From the NCBI RefSeq assembly GCF_900141915.1, contig NZ_FQZG01000003.1:62001-126000 (forward strand): DNA of 64,000 nucleotides, written 5' to 3'. Shown here piece after piece: positions 44,397 to 54,481 of this stretch. The stretch is from Tessaracoccus bendigoensis DSM 12906 (GTDB lineage: Bacteria > Actinomycetota > Actinomycetes > Propionibacteriales > Propionibacteriaceae). The position numbers were made by a program, and so were the translations under genes. The notes below the pieces were generated by a model. It saw nothing but the letters and a program-made list of their open reading frames with translations, was not told the DNA's origin and ran no database searches. Numbering within the stretch: position 1 is the stretch's first letter; each line of letters starts with the position of its first letter.

Positions 44397-46577
44397 ATGG
44401 CCGCCCTCAGCGAGGCCGCGGTTCGTGAGGCCCGCGTCGAGGCTGCGCTGGCCGGGCTCGACCTCACCCAACGGGTCGGACAGCTCAACCAGCGGCTGCT
44501 CGGCTGGAGGGCGGTCGAGCGGAGGAACAGGCATTGGCAGCTGACCGATGAAGGGCGACGCGAGATCGGACGCTGGTCAGGGCTGGGCGCGATCTACGGT
44601 CTCATGCGGGCCGACGGCTGGTCGGGTCGCTCCTGGGCGAACGGGGTCACTCCGGACGACAGGGTCGAGGTAGTTGCACTGGTCCAGGCCGCGGTCCGCG
44701 ATGCCAATCCCTGCGGCATCGGTGCTCTGGTGGTCGAGGAGGCGCCTCACGGGCACCAGGGGCTCGGTGGGACTATCCTCCCCCAGAATCTCGCGGTCGC
44801 GGCCACCTGGAATCCCGAGTTGTATGAGCGGGCCTGCGCGGCTGTGGCCTCCGAACTCGCGTCCAGCGGTGTCGATCTCGCCCTCGTCTCCGGGCTCGAC
44901 ATCCTTCGCGACCCCCGCTGGGGCCGTTGCGAGGAGACGTTCGGCGAGGATCCCCTCCTCTCGTCAGCCCTTGTCCGGGCCGCCGTCCACGGCATGCAGG
45001 GCCGGTCGGGAGAACGGCTTGCCAGAGACGGTGTCGGAGTCGTCCTGAAGCACCTCGCCGCTCAGGGTGAGGCGGTCGGTGGGCGGAACGGGCAGTCTGC
45101 CACGATCGGCGAGCGGGACCTTCGGGAGATCCACCTCCCGCCTGTTGAGGCGGGGATCAAGGCTGGAGCGCTCGGCATGATGGCCGCGTACAACGACATC
45201 GACGGGGTCCCCTGCTGCGCCAATCGGTGGCTGCTCCAAACCTGGCTGCGCGATGAGCAGGGCTTCGACGGTATCGTCGTGGCCGACGGGATGGCCGTCG
45301 ACCAACTGCTCCCCCTGACCGGTTCGGTGACGGACGCCGGGAAGCGCGCGCTCCTTGCCGGTGTCGATATGTCGCTCTGGGACGAAGGATTCACCACGCT
45401 CGCCGAGTCGGCGAGGCGCTCTGAAGAGGTGGACGCCGCCGTCACACGCGCCGCCCGCCGCGTGCTGCGGGTCAAGGACCGGCTGGGGCTGCTCCCCACA
45501 ATGCCCCAGATAGGTGAGGAATGCGAGAGGATCGCGTTGCGCGGCGACCTGGGCTCGGCCCTCAAACGGACCACCCGGCTGTCGTCCGAACTCGCCGCCC
45601 AGTGCCTGGTTCCCCTCAAGGGCCATCTCCCGACGGCGAGGTTGACCTCCCCCGGCGTCGACGTCGTCGTCATCGGCCCCAACGCCGACGATCTCGACTG
45701 TTTCCTGGGCGACTACGTCGCCCCTCTTCGGCCCGGTGAACGCACTACGGTGCTGGATCGGCTGCGATCAGGGATCGACGGGAAGATCCGGCTGGCGCTT
45801 TCCGTCGAGGACGGATTCGAGGGAGCCGTCAGCTCGGCCGACGTCGTCATAGCCGTCCTCGGTGGCACGAGCCGGAGATCCTACGGGGACGAGTTCGACG
45901 TCAATGGTGCCGCGATCGCGACGCAGGCCTCCTGTGGAGAGGGGGCGGACCTCGCCGACACCCACCTTCCAGGTGGGCAGGACGAGCTGATCAGGAGGGT
46001 CGGGGGCCTGGCTAGGGGACACGTCTGTTCGGTGGTCGTAGCGGGCAGACCCCACGTCCTGAAGGAGGTTCTCGATGCCTCGGACTCGGCGCTGTGGGCA
46101 GGTTATGCGGGGCCCCACGGCCCAGCCGCGGTGGTAGCTGCGCTCCGGGGGCTTACGGTGCCGACAGGCAGGCTCCCGTTCACCGTCCCGTCCAGCCCAA
46201 CGGTGGTTCCTGTCCGCTACAACGACCGCTGGTCGCCCACGGACACGTATCGGGATCTGGCGGAGCCGGTGCTGCTGCCCTTCGGGCATGGCTCGGAATC
46301 CCACTGGAGCGCGACCTTGTCCGACTCCGGCGACACCGTGGAACTGGTGGTGAGGATCCCCGACGGAACCGCTGCGATCGTGCCGGTATTCGTGCGCCAG
46401 AGCGGCGGAGATGCGAGGCCCCGGCTCCGGAAGCTCGTCGATCTGGCCCGCATCGACCGCGGTGGTGACCATCGGTTCGTGCTGCCGCGGGACGTGATCC
46501 TCCCAGCAGGCTCGGGGTTCAGGTCGGCTGAGGTGCTGGTGGGCGACCAGACGATCGGCACCATCGCCGACGGATAG
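44397..46577 (+). CDS. glycoside hydrolase family 3 beta-glycosidase
   Basis: A 726-residue cytoplasmic (no signal peptide) GH3 enzyme. The N-terminal barrel has VVEEAPHGHQGLGGTILPQN, the strongly conserved LDILRDPRWGRCEETFGEDP, GVVLKHLAAQGEA and the nucleophile region FDGIVVADGMAVDQLLPLTG (Asp in VADG). The C-terminal sandwich follows with VVVIGPNADDLDCFLGDY, then VVIAVLGGTS and TGRLPFTVPSSP. The G-W motif of the usual 'SDW' is replaced by ADG. It probably removes terminal beta-linked sugars (glucose or xylose) from imported oligosaccharides. It starts 12 bases after rlmB. Confidence 0.85.
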   Translation: MAALSEAAVREARVEAALAGLDLTQRVGQLNQRLLGWRAVERRNRHWQLTDEGRREIGRWSGLGAIYGLMRADGWSGRSWANGVTPDDRVEVVALVQAAVRDANPCGIGALVVEEAPHGHQGLGGTILPQNLAVAATWNPELYERACAAVASELASSGVDLALVSGLDILRDPRWGRCEETFGEDPLLSSALVRAAVHGMQGRSGERLARDGVGVVLKHLAAQGEAVGGRNGQSATIGERDLREIHLPPVEAGIKAGALGMMAAYNDIDGVPCCANRWLLQTWLRDEQGFDGIVVADGMAVDQLLPLTGSVTDAGKRALLAGVDMSLWDEGFTTLAESARRSEEVDAAVTRAARRVLRVKDRLGLLPTMPQIGEECERIALRGDLGSALKRTTRLSSELAAQCLVPLKGHLPTARLTSPGVDVVVIGPNADDLDCFLGDYVAPLRPGERTTVLDRLRSGIDGKIRLALSVEDGFEGAVSSADVVIAVLGGTSRRSYGDEFDVNGAAIATQASCGEGADLADTHLPGGQDELIRRVGGLARGHVCSVVVAGRPHVLKEVLDASDSALWAGYAGPHGPAAVVAALRGLTVPTGRLPFTVPSSPTVVPVRYNDRWSPTDTYRDLAEPVLLPFGHGSESHWSATLSDSGDTVELVVRIPDGTAAIVPVFVRQSGGDARPRLRKLVDLARIDRGGDHRFVLPRDVILPAGSGFRSAEVLVGDQTIGTIADG

Positions 46578-46581
46578 CTCG

Positions 46582-47727
46582 TCAGCCCCGCCGCGGACTG
46601 AACCTGAGTTCATAGGTGACAGGCTGCGCTGATCCGGTGAACTCGGCCGCAACGTCCGGGTGGTCCGAGAACCGGACCAGAGCGGTGCCGACCGGGTTAC
46701 AGGTCAAGGACGCGCTATCCCCGGCACCGGGCACCGCCCATGTGACATCGAGTTCGCTGCTGCCCCGCTGGATCGCCTCGGTCGTGATGGTTCTGGGCAG
46801 CTGGGCGGCCAACGGCTCGGCGGGCGCCTCCTGATAGCTGAACGAGCGGGTCACGTCTAGGTCGACGATCATCGTCGGGCTGTCCGGGACGAACTCGGCC
46901 TTGGCATTCATTGCGATCCGGAGCCACTGCCTGTCCCCCTCGGCCCACCCGTCCTCCGGGTTCCACGGGACGAGGCCGTAGGCCGCAACAGGGTCGAGCC
47001 CGAGCCGGAACCGGGAATGTACCTGCTGGCCGTTGACCACCGCGACGAGCTCACGCTCGAGCACGGACTGCCCGCCCTCGACCCCGATCTGGATCCGCTC
47101 CCGGAAGCCACGGTTGGCCCGCCAACCTTCGTCGACCACGGGCTCCCCGGAGCGGATGTCGACGCTGACGCGCTTGTCCGCGTCGACGACGGCGAGCGTC
47201 ACGGGCACCTCGGACGGGACGCTGAAGACGACGAGCGCCCAGTTGCGGTCATACGACCCGGTGGAGGCGTTGTAGCGGCCGAACGGGGCAGCCAGGGGGA
47301 AGGTGACTCCGTCCCCGATCTCGATGCTGACCCGGGCCGCCGCATCCTCGGTCGCCCCAAAGATGGGGGCTCCCGCCTCAAGCGTGAAAGCGACGAGTTC
47401 GTAGCCGTCGGGAGCTTTGATCGGCGCCTGCTCACGGACCTGAGCGGCCGTCACCGCGCCGAGGCTCTGCCCAGTGAAACGACGGTCGAACCGGGCGTCG
47501 AAGTGGGGCGTGGAGATCCGCAGGGAAACGGGGATGCCCTCCTGGAGCGTCCGGTCCCCGGAATCGGGCGACTGTGCGAAGTAGTCTGCTCGCACCTCCA
47601 CCGCGCCATCCCCCGGGGCGGAGACGATCGGCGCCGCCGACGGATCCCACTGGATGGGCTTGAACGTGCATCCGCTCAGCCCGGTCACGGCGAGCAGCGC
47701 GAGCGCGGATCGTCTGGTCAGTGTCAC
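46582..47727 (-). CDS. hypothetical lipoprotein
   Basis: A 381-residue exported protein. A signal of type II, VTLTRRSALALLAVTGLSGC, ends in a lipobox (LSGC) with a twin-arginine-like TRRSAL start. The rest is beta-rich without a recognised domain: GTSG-type repeats are lacking, and there are charged strands such as VTLAVVDADKRVSVDIRSGE and PTMIVDLDVTRSFSYQE. GTG at 47725-47727 is used because it opens the signal sequence. It is convergent with the GH3 gene, with only four bases between the two stops, and divergent from glyA. Function unknown. Confidence 0.7.
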   Translation of the reverse strand: MTLTRRSALALLAVTGLSGCTFKPIQWDPSAAPIVSAPGDGAVEVRADYFAQSPDSGDRTLQEGIPVSLRISTPHFDARFDRRFTGQSLGAVTAAQVREQAPIKAPDGYELVAFTLEAGAPIFGATEDAAARVSIEIGDGVTFPLAAPFGRYNASTGSYDRNWALVVFSVPSEVPVTLAVVDADKRVSVDIRSGEPVVDEGWRANRGFRERIQIGVEGGQSVLERELVAVVNGQQVHSRFRLGLDPVAAYGLVPWNPEDGWAEGDRQWLRIAMNAKAEFVPDSPTMIVDLDVTRSFSYQEAPAEPLAAQLPRTITTEAIQRGSSELDVTWAVPGAGDSASLTCNPVGTALVRFSDHPDVAAEFTGSAQPVTYELRFSPRRG

Positions 47728-47829
47728 GCAGTCAGGGTAGTTGACGCGCCGCCCACCGCCGCCCGCGTGGCAGGCGAGCCCGGACTTCGGCGATAGGATT
47801 GGTCCATCCCGTCCTATTTGAGGAGAACT

Positions 47830-49269
47830 GTGAGCGATCTCGAGTCGATCTCGACGGCATATCAGACACTGTTCAACATGATCGAGGCCGTTGAGCCTCG
47901 CATCGCCGCCGCAACCCGCCAGGAACTCACCGACCAGCGCAACTCCCTCAAGCTGATCGCTTCCGAGAACTACGCGAGCCTGCCAGTGCTTGCCACGATG
48001 GGCACTTGGCTGAGCGACAAATACGCGGAAGGCACCGTTGGGCACCGCTTCTACGCCGGGTGCCAGAACGTCGACACCGTCGAGGCGGTGGCCGCCGAGC
48101 ACGCCCGTGAACTGTTCGGTGCGCAATACGCCTATGCCCAGCCGCACTCCGGCATCGACGCGAACCTGACCGCCTACTGGGCGATCCTCGCGCACAAGGT
48201 CGAGTCGCCTGCGCTGGCCGAACATGGCGTCAAGGGCGTCGCTGAGTTGACCGAAGAGGATTGGGAGAACCTACGCCGCCGCTTCGGCGAGCAGCGCCTG
48301 CTCGGCATGTCCCTGGACGCCGGCGGGCACCTGACGCACGGCTTCCGCCCGAACGTGTCCGGCAAGATGTTCCACCAGCGGGCCTACGGCACCGACCCCG
48401 AGACCCAACTACTCGACTACGACGTGTTGGCGGCCCAGGCCCGCGAGTTCAAGCCGCTGATCCTCGTGGCCGGCTACTCCGCCTACCCCCGCCGCCTGAA
48501 CTTCGCCAAGATGCAGGAGATCGCCGACGAGGTGGGCGCGGTGCTGATGGTCGACATGGCACACTTCGCGGGCCTGGTGGCAGGCAAGGTGTTCACCGGC
48601 GACGAGGACCCGGTGCCCTTCGCCGATGTCGTCACCACAACCACGCACAAGTCGCTGCGCGGGCCTCGCGGTGGGCTGATCCTCTCCACCGAGGAGTACG
48701 CGCCATCGATCGACCGGGGCTGCCCGCTCGTGCTAGGCGGCCCGCTCGCCAACGTCATGGCGGCAAAGGCCGTGGCGCTGGCCGAGGCCCGCACCGCCGA
48801 GTTCCAGGTCTACGCCCAGAACGTGGTCGACAACGCACGGGCCCTCGCAGAAGGACTGCTCACCCGTGATGCCCGCCTCGTAACGGGCGGCACCGACAAC
48901 CACATCGTGCTGCTCGACGTCCGCGACTTCGGCCTGACCGGCCGACAGGCCGAGGGAGCCCTCCTGGATTCGGGCATCGTGACCAACCGGAACGCCGTCC
49001 CCAACGACCCGAACGGTGCCTGGTACACCACTGGTATCCGGCTCGGCACCCCGGCGCTGACCAGCCGCGGGTTCACGACCTCCGACATGGACGCCGTCGC
49101 GGACATGATCGTGTCGGTCCTCAAGTCTGCGAACCCGACCACCACGTCGGCCGGCGCACCGAGCAAGGCGAAGTACGCCCTGGCCGACGACGTGCGCGAC
49201 GCCTCGCAGGCCGAAGCCGACCGCCTTCTCGACCTGCACCCGCTCTACCCCGGCCTCAATCTCGGCTGA
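47830..49269 (+). CDS. glyA: serine hydroxymethyltransferase
   Basis: A 479-residue PLP enzyme interconverting serine and glycine while loading tetrahydrofolate with a one-carbon unit. Signature segments are [26 protein letters not shown]-like [48 protein letters not shown] and the cofactor lysine in [17 protein letters not shown] longer insertion (about residues 120-170, [15 protein letters not shown]) marks the long actinobacterial type. AGGAG precedes GTG 47830. A 23-bp-stem terminator follows. Confidence 0.95.
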   Translation: MSDLESISTAYQTLFNMIEAVEPRIAAATRQELTDQRNSLKLIASENYASLPVLATMGTWLSDKYAEGTVGHRFYAGCQNVDTVEAVAAEHARELFGAQYAYAQPHSGIDANLTAYWAILAHKVESPALAEHGVKGVAELTEEDWENLRRRFGEQRLLGMSLDAGGHLTHGFRPNVSGKMFHQRAYGTDPETQLLDYDVLAAQAREFKPLILVAGYSAYPRRLNFAKMQEIADEVGAVLMVDMAHFAGLVAGKVFTGDEDPVPFADVVTTTTHKSLRGPRGGLILSTEEYAPSIDRGCPLVLGGPLANVMAAKAVALAEARTAEFQVYAQNVVDNARALAEGLLTRDARLVTGGTDNHIVLLDVRDFGLTGRQAEGALLDSGIVTNRNAVPNDPNGAWYTTGIRLGTPALTSRGFTTSDMDAVADMIVSVLKSANPTTTSAGAPSKAKYALADDVRDASQAEADRLLDLHPLYPGLNLG

Positions 49270-49277
49270 CCCAAAGG

Positions 49278-49331
49278 GGCGAAATGTGCGGGGAGGGCGC
49301 TAATCGGGGCGCCCTCCCCGCACCTTTCGCC
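49278..49331. terminator. bidirectional terminator between glyA and ispF
   Basis: Arms 49278-49300 and 49309-49331 (GGCGAAATGTGCGGGGAGGG and its complement) pair over 23 bases with one mismatch and an 8-base loop. It lies between convergent genes and could stop transcription from both sides. Confidence 0.8.
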
Positions 49332-49368
49332 AAGCGGCCTCGACGGTTCCGGTGGAACCATCGAAGGG

Positions 49369-49830
49369 TCAGATGACAAGGGCCACCGCGATAGCGGCGA
49401 CCCCTTCGCCGCGACCCGTAAGCCCCAGACCGTCGGTCGTCGTCGCGCTGACGGCCACCGGGGCACCAAGCGCTTGCGCCAGTGTCTGCTCCGCCTCGCT
49501 CCTGCGGGGGGCCAGCTTTGGCCGGTTCCCGATCACCTGTACCGAGACGTTGCCGATCTCGAAGCCGGCAGCCCGCACCCGTCGTGCCGTCTCCTCCACG
49601 AAAGCGACGCCGCTCGCGCCGGCCCACTGCGGCTCGGCGGTGCCGTAGTTCGACCCGAGGTCCCCCAGCCCGGCTGCGGACAGCAGCGCGTCGCACAGCG
49701 CGTGTGCCGCGACGTCGCCGTCAGAGTGGCCTGCCAGCCCCGATGGCTCGTCGGGGAAATGGACCCCTCCGAGCCACATGGGCAGCCCCGGCGCCAGGCG
49801 GTGGACGTCTGTCCCGATGCCGATCCTCAT
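49369..49830 (-). CDS. ispF: 2-C-methyl-D-erythritol 2,4-cyclodiphosphate synthase
   Basis: A 153-residue IspF of the MEP isoprenoid pathway. Zinc and substrate motifs are [39 protein letters not shown] and [19 protein letters not shown]. It overlaps the end of ispD by 4 bases, so the two consecutive-pathway genes are coupled. Gene order carD-ispD-ispF is shared with mycobacteria. Confidence 0.95.
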   Translation of the reverse strand: MRIGIGTDVHRLAPGLPMWLGGVHFPDEPSGLAGHSDGDVAAHALCDALLSAAGLGDLGSNYGTAEPQWAGASGVAFVEETARRVRAAGFEIGNVSVQVIGNRPKLAPRRSEAEQTLAQALGAPVAVSATTTDGLGLTGRGEGVAAIAVALVI

Positions 49831-50519
49831 CGGTTCTTCCTCTCAGCGAGCAGCGCCGAAGCGAAGACCAGGTCGACGGGCTCGGTGATCTTCATGGCGT
49901 CACGGTGCCCCGGCACCAGTGCGACGCGGTGGCCTCGGTATTCGCATGCCGCCGCATCGTCGGTGACCTCGACGCCGTCACGGCGCAACCACTCGTGAGC
50001 TTCACGCAGCAGGCCGAGCCGTGCCCCCTGGGGGGTCTGGACGGCCCGCAGCATCGCACGGTCGACCACCTCTGATCCACCTCCGACAACGGACCTGATC
50101 GAATCGACAACGGGAAGCACGGGGACCGCCACATCCGCGCCGTCGACGATGGCGGACGTGACGCGCTGAACCACTTCCGGGGGCACCAGCGCGCGGGCAG
50201 CGTCGTGGACGAGGACTACCGCATCGTCGGGTGCGGCAAGCGCAGCCAGCCCGAGCCTCACCGATTCCTGACGGGTCGCGCCACCGTGTACCAGCCGGGA
50301 GCCGGTGCCGGCGAGCGCCTCACGGAAGGCCTCCTCATGACCCACCGGCACCGTAACCACGACCTCTGAGACGCCGCCGTCCAGAAGCGCGTCAACCGCG
50401 CGTCGCACCAATGCGACCGAGTCGAGTTCAACCAGCGCCTTGGGCAGCCTTGCGCCCAACCTGGAACCAGAACCGGCCGCCACCACGACGGTGACGACCG
50501 GCACGTTGTGCGTGTTCAT
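49827..50519 (-). CDS. ispD: 2-C-methyl-D-erythritol 4-phosphate cytidylyltransferase
   Basis: A 230-residue nucleotidyltransferase of the MEP pathway. The CTP-binding [59 protein letters not shown] and [18 protein letters not shown] match the family. It is coupled to ispF and starts nine bases after carD ends. No separate promoter is visible, so carD-ispD-ispF is probably one message. Confidence 0.95.
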   Translation of the reverse strand: MNTHNVPVVTVVVAAGSGSRLGARLPKALVELDSVALVRRAVDALLDGGVSEVVVTVPVGHEEAFREALAGTGSRLVHGGATRQESVRLGLAALAAPDDAVVLVHDAARALVPPEVVQRVTSAIVDGADVAVPVLPVVDSIRSVVGGGSEVVDRAMLRAVQTPQGARLGLLREAHEWLRRDGVEVTDDAAACEYRGHRVALVPGHRDAMKITEPVDLVFASALLAERKNR

Positions 50520-50527
50520 TTCTGGGA

Positions 50528-51013
50528 TCAGGAGGCCAGAACCTCGTCCAGCATGACCTCCGCCTTGTCCTCCTCGACACGCTCGGCGAGTGCCAGCTCT
50601 GCGACCAGGATCGAACGCGCCTTGGCCAACATGCGCTTCTCACCGGCGGAGAGCCCCTTGTCGCGGTCGCGGCGCCACAGGTCTCGGACGACCTCGGAAA
50701 CCTTGATCACGTTGCCCGAGTGCAGCTTCTCCATGTTCGCCTTGAAGCGACGAGACCAGTTGGCCGGTTCCTCCGTGTGCTCGGCACGGAGAACGGAGAA
50801 GACCCGCTCGAGGCCGTCAGCGTCGACGACGTCGCGCACTCCTACCAGATCCAAATTGCAGGCTGGCACCTTGATCACCAGATCGTTTTGCCCGATGACC
50901 CGCAAAACGAGGAAGAGCTTGTCTTCCCCCTTGATGGTCCGGTTCTCGATGTCCTCGATGACGGCTGTCCCATGATTGGGGTAAACAACCGTCTCACCGA
51001 TCGAAAAAGTCAT
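50528..51013 (-). CDS. carD: CarD-family RNA polymerase-binding regulator
   Basis: A 161-residue CarD/CdnL protein that binds the RNA polymerase beta subunit and stabilises open complexes, notably at rRNA promoters. The N-terminal Tudor-like domain is [20 protein letters not shown] followed by [18 protein letters not shown]. The C-terminal helical DNA-binding domain includes [34 protein letters not shown] and [17 protein letters not shown] 51013 is chosen by homology of MTFSIGE; the longer frame is not supported. Divergent from the LpqE-like gene. Confidence 0.95.
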   Translation of the reverse strand: MTFSIGETVVYPNHGTAVIEDIENRTIKGEDKLFLVLRVIGQNDLVIKVPACNLDLVGVRDVVDADGLERVFSVLRAEHTEEPANWSRRFKANMEKLHSGNVIKVSEVVRDLWRRDRDKGLSAGEKRMLAKARSILVAELALAERVEEDKAEVMLDEVLAS

Positions 51014-51169
51014 ACTCAGAGACCCCTTTCCAGCCTCAATTCTAGCAGGCGCGCCGGAGCACGCCCAGATCGCTGTTCCAGGCGTGGTCCACGGCCCGCG
51101 CTTTTCGTCGCGCTGACCGCCCAAGTCTGGTTAGGATGTGGTGTCCCAGACGCGCCCTCGGAGGATCGA

Positions 51170-51664
51170 ATGAGCAAGCCAACGCACAGACTTGCGGCCA
51201 TCGTCGCCGCAGCAGCGCTATCCGTCACGTTCAGCGCGTGCACCGCGGAAGGGTGGGAGGCTGACGCCCCGCCCGCAGCAGGAGTCCAGGCCGACGACGG
51301 CGGGATCAAGCTGCGGAACTTCCTCGTGGTCTCCGACACCGAAGGGGCCGCCGTGTTGCTCGGCGGGATCGCGTCACGCGACGAGTCGACACAGGTCACC
51401 GGGATCACCGTGGCGGCAGAAGGATCCGACGGGCAGTTCGGTCAATCAGAGGAGGTGCAGTTCAGCGAGGAGATATCCAAAGGCCGAACCATCTACCTGG
51501 ACGGCACCACCACCGCCTTCACCGACCCCGCGCTGCTGCTCGGTCGCCTGGCGAAGGTGACGGTCGACTTCTCCACCGGCGAGAGCGTCACACTGGAAGC
51601 GCCCGTGCTGTCCTCGGAACATCCTGACTTCAGCGAAGCCTGGGCGCAGGCCCAGCCATCCTGA
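51170..51664 (+). CDS. LpqE-like lipoprotein
   Basis: A 164-residue lipoprotein: signal segment AAIVAAAALSVTFSAC with lipobox FSAC, then a beta-rich copper-chaperone-like domain (GIKLRNFLVVSDTEGAAVLL, VTGITVAAEGSDGQ, AKVTVDFSTGESVTLEAPVL). GGAGGATCGA precedes the ATG. Mycobacterium tuberculosis has lpqE (Rv3584) in the same divergent position beside carD-ispD-ispF, which supports the name by synteny. Its role is not known. Confidence 0.65.
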   Translation: MSKPTHRLAAIVAAAALSVTFSACTAEGWEADAPPAAGVQADDGGIKLRNFLVVSDTEGAAVLLGGIASRDESTQVTGITVAAEGSDGQFGQSEEVQFSEEISKGRTIYLDGTTTAFTDPALLLGRLAKVTVDFSTGESVTLEAPVLSSEHPDFSEAWAQAQPS

Positions 51665-51667
51665 ACC

Positions 51668-52345
51668 TCACCCCTCGAACTTGTATCCCAGGCCGCGGAC
51701 GGTGATCAGCCGTTCGGGGCTCGACGGGTCACGCTCGATCTTCGAACGCAGCCGTTTGATGTGCACGTCGAGGGTCTTGGTGTCACCGACGTAGTTGCTT
51801 CCCCAGATCCGGTCGATGAGCTGGCCGCGAGTCATCACCCTGCCCGAGTTGCGTAGCAGCAGTTCAAGCAGTTCGAACTCGCGCAGCGCGAGCCGGACGT
51901 CCTGGCCGTCGACGTTTACCTGGTGTCGTTCGACATCGAGCCGGACGCCGTCGACCTCCACGACGTCGGGCAGTAGCACCTGGTCCTGGCCACGGCGCAG
52001 CACCGCTCTGATCCTGGCGACGAGTTCACGGTGGCTGAAGGGTTTGGTGACGTAGTCGTCGGCCCCGAGTTCCAGCCCGACCACCTTGTCCACCTCGGAG
52101 TCGCGGGCGGTCACCATGACGATGGCGACGTTGCCGCGCGCCCGCAACTGCCTGCATACCTCGACGCCAGGCATCCCCGGCATCATCAGGTCGAGAAGCA
52201 CAAGGTCGGCCCCCTGCTTGTCGTAGAGCGACAGCCCCTCGGTGCCGTCCGGGGCCGATAGCACCTCGAAGCCCTCCTTCTCCAGCATGAAACCGATCGC
52301 GTCGCGGTACGACTCCTCGTCTTCGATGATCAGGATCCGGGTCAT
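51668..52345 (-). CDS. regX3: phosphate-responsive response regulator RegX3
   Basis: A 225-residue OmpR/PhoB-family response regulator. The receiver has LIIEDEESYRDAIGFMLEKE, phosphoacceptor Asp in LVLLDLMMPGMPG, MVTARDSEVDK and GADDYVTKPF; the winged-helix DNA-binding domain has VNVDGQDVRLALREFELLEL and TLDVHIKRLRSKIERDP. It is paired with senX3 by a 4-base overlap and with phoU divergently, as in mycobacteria. It should recognise 11-bp direct repeats such as those before phoU. Longer frames upstream overlap senX3 and are rejected. Confidence 0.92.
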   Translation of the reverse strand: MTRILIIEDEESYRDAIGFMLEKEGFEVLSAPDGTEGLSLYDKQGADLVLLDLMMPGMPGVEVCRQLRARGNVAIVMVTARDSEVDKVVGLELGADDYVTKPFSHRELVARIRAVLRRGQDQVLLPDVVEVDGVRLDVERHQVNVDGQDVRLALREFELLELLLRNSGRVMTRGQLIDRIWGSNYVGDTKTLDVHIKRLRSKIERDPSSPERLITVRGLGYKFEG

Positions 52346-53511
52346 TGATCGTCTCCTCCAGAATCTGGTTCGGGCGCGGGGCCCAGGTAGGTGGGCAGGC
52401 TTATGGTGAAGGTCGAACCCTGCCCCGGGCGCGACCATACGCGAACCGAACCTCCGTGGGCGATGGCGATGTGGCGAACGATGGACAATCCCAGGCCGGT
52501 CCCCCCCGTCGACCTGGATCTGCCGTAGTCGACCCGGTAGAAGCGTTCGAAGATCCGCTCCTGTTCCTCCGCCTTGATGCCGATGCCGTTGTCGGAGACC
52601 TTGATTTCGACGTTCTGGTCGCCGGCTCGTTCGGTCAACGCCACCGAGATGGTCACTCGGGCACGTTCGTCTGAGTAGTTGATGGCGTTTTGCACCAGGT
52701 TCGCGACGGCATCCGTCAGTTGCCATCGGTCGCCCAACACGAAGGCATCCGACGTGCGAGCCAGGATCAGGCTGACCTCTCGTTGGGTGGCGAGTTCCTT
52801 GGACCGCGACACGGCGTCCGTGACCACCTCGTTGACGTCGATCACCTCACTGGCGAGCATCGGGTCTTCCGACTGCAACCGCGACAGGTCAATGATCTGG
52901 TTGATGAGTTCTGCCAACCTGGCGGTCTCGATCTGCAGCTTCGTCGCAAATCTGCGGACCGCATCCGGGTCGTCGCGGGCGGCCTCAACCGCCTCAGCCA
53001 GCACGCTGACGGCCCCGATGGGGGTCTTCAGCTCGTGGGAGATGTTCGCCACGAAATCCCGACGCACGGCGTCGACCCGGCGTTGAGATGACTCGTCATC
53101 GGCCAGCACCAGGACCCGCTCGTCGTCGAACGGCGCGATCCGGGCCTCCAGTTCGACGGCGTGTGCACCGGGCAGCATCTCACGCGCGATCGTCCCCTGG
53201 AAGGCGACACCGGTCATCCGGGCCTCCCTGACGCGGTCCAGAAGCTCGGGGAAGCCCACCCGGTTTCCCCGAGCGAGGTTCAGCGCGGTCGCTTGGTCGT
53301 TCGACACGAGAATCTCATCGTCCGGGCCGACCATCACGACACCCGAAGGGACGATGGCGAGCACATCGCGCAACTCACGGGAAACCAGTTCGGCGTTCCG
53401 ACGGGCTTCAAGCTGTCGCCAGCCCTCCTTGCCCCGGTACATCAGGTAGACGAAATAGCAGCCCAGGAGAGCCACTCCGGCCCCGATCAATCCGGCGAGG
53501 GCTGGGTGCAT
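52342..53511 (-). CDS. senX3: sensor histidine kinase SenX3
   Basis: A 389-residue membrane sensor kinase. A single N-terminal membrane segment (ALAGLIGAGVALLGCYFVYL) is followed by a PAS-like domain (RDVLAIVPSGVVMVGPDDEI), the H-box FVANISHELKTPIG and ATPase boxes NLVQNAINYS (N), VSDNGIGIKAEEQERIFERF (G1/F) and GTGLGLSIVRHI (G2). The start MHPALAGL at 53511 is chosen; 25 more residues upstream would run back through promoter sequence. With phoU it governs the response to phosphate limitation. Confidence 0.92.
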   Translation of the reverse strand: MHPALAGLIGAGVALLGCYFVYLMYRGKEGWRQLEARRNAELVSRELRDVLAIVPSGVVMVGPDDEILVSNDQATALNLARGNRVGFPELLDRVREARMTGVAFQGTIAREMLPGAHAVELEARIAPFDDERVLVLADDESSQRRVDAVRRDFVANISHELKTPIGAVSVLAEAVEAARDDPDAVRRFATKLQIETARLAELINQIIDLSRLQSEDPMLASEVIDVNEVVTDAVSRSKELATQREVSLILARTSDAFVLGDRWQLTDAVANLVQNAINYSDERARVTISVALTERAGDQNVEIKVSDNGIGIKAEEQERIFERFYRVDYGRSRSTGGTGLGLSIVRHIAIAHGGSVRVWSRPGQGSTFTISLPTYLGPAPEPDSGGDDQ

Positions 53512-53580
53512 GCCGCAATCATAGGTCGAAGACCCCGTACCGACCGCCGTCAGATGGCCCAAACCGCCGCTTGCCCAAGT

Positions 53581-53613
53581 CTTCACCGACCGTTAACCGA
53601 CGGTTCACTCAGC
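53581..53613. promoter_or_regulatory. PHO box: three tandem 11-bp units
   Basis: Three consecutive 11-mers, CTTCACCGACC, GTTAACCGACG and GTTCACTCAGC, follow the actinobacterial PHO box pattern of G(T/G)T(C/A)ACC repeats every 11 bases. The site lies between divergent senX3 and phoU and is the expected target of RegX3. Confidence 0.8.
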
Positions 53614-53701
53614 CGGCACGTGGAAGTACCCGGGGCCCATAGTGTCTTGGACGTTATTGAGCGGGACTAGACTCACCCGAAAATGCGACAAAGGAGCAGC
53701 G

Positions 53702-54367
53702 ATGCGCACCAGCTACCACGAGGAACTGGACTCGATCCTCGACAGCCTCGTCCATATGGCCGAACTCGTCGAGGTGGCTATAAGGGACGGCTCGGAATCG
53801 TTGTTGACCGCAGACCTCGGACGTGCCGAGGCTGTCGTTTCGAACGATGCCGAACTCGATCGGATGCACGAGGAGATGGAGTACAAGTGCCTCTCGATCC
53901 TGGCGCTCCAGGCGCCCGTGGCCGGCGAATTGCGCACTATCGTCTCCGCCATCCGGGTCGTGTTCGAGCTGGCACGGATGGGTGACCTGGCCGCCCACGT
54001 CGCCAAGATCGCCCGGCTCCGCTACCCGGCGCATGCCGTACCCGAGGAGTTCGAGCCGAGCTTCCGCGAGATGGCCGACATCGCGATCGAGATCATCGAC
54101 CAGGCTCGGGTCTCGCTGCAGAACCGCGACGCCAAGGGCGCGGAGCGGCTGGCCGAAATCGATGCCAGGATGGATGTCCTGCGCCGCGACCAGTTCACCC
54201 GCATGTTGGGCGAGGACTCGACGATTTCGGTCGAGGGCGCCGTCGATGTCGCACTGCTCGGCCGCTACTTCGAGCGGTTCGCCGATCACGCGGTAGCGGT
54301 CGGACGCCGCGTCATCTACATCATCACCGGCACGGTGCCAGAAGGCGAGGACTGGCCCAACGCCTGA
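53702..54367 (+). CDS. phoU: phosphate-transport regulator PhoU
   Basis: A 221-residue all-helical PhoU protein made of two similar three-helix halves: EELDSILDSLVHMAELVEVA with VSNDAELDRMHEEMEYKCLS, and REMADIAIEIIDQARVSLQN with RYFERFADHAVAVGRRVIYI. The metal-binding E/DxxxD patterns (ERFADHAV) are there. PhoU links Pst uptake to SenX3. AAAGGAGCAGCG precedes ATG 53702. No pst genes are in the window. Confidence 0.93.
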   Translation: MRTSYHEELDSILDSLVHMAELVEVAIRDGSESLLTADLGRAEAVVSNDAELDRMHEEMEYKCLSILALQAPVAGELRTIVSAIRVVFELARMGDLAAHVAKIARLRYPAHAVPEEFEPSFREMADIAIEIIDQARVSLQNRDAKGAERLAEIDARMDVLRRDQFTRMLGEDSTISVEGAVDVALLGRYFERFADHAVAVGRRVIYIITGTVPEGEDWPNA

Positions 54368-54481
54368 GCGGTCAGACACGCCGATCGGTGAGAGACGATC
54401 AGGCACGCCGCGCGCGATGATCATGCCCACTCGAAAGGGGCGTAGAGTCGCGTCCGGAACCATCGAAGGGAAACACAACTA

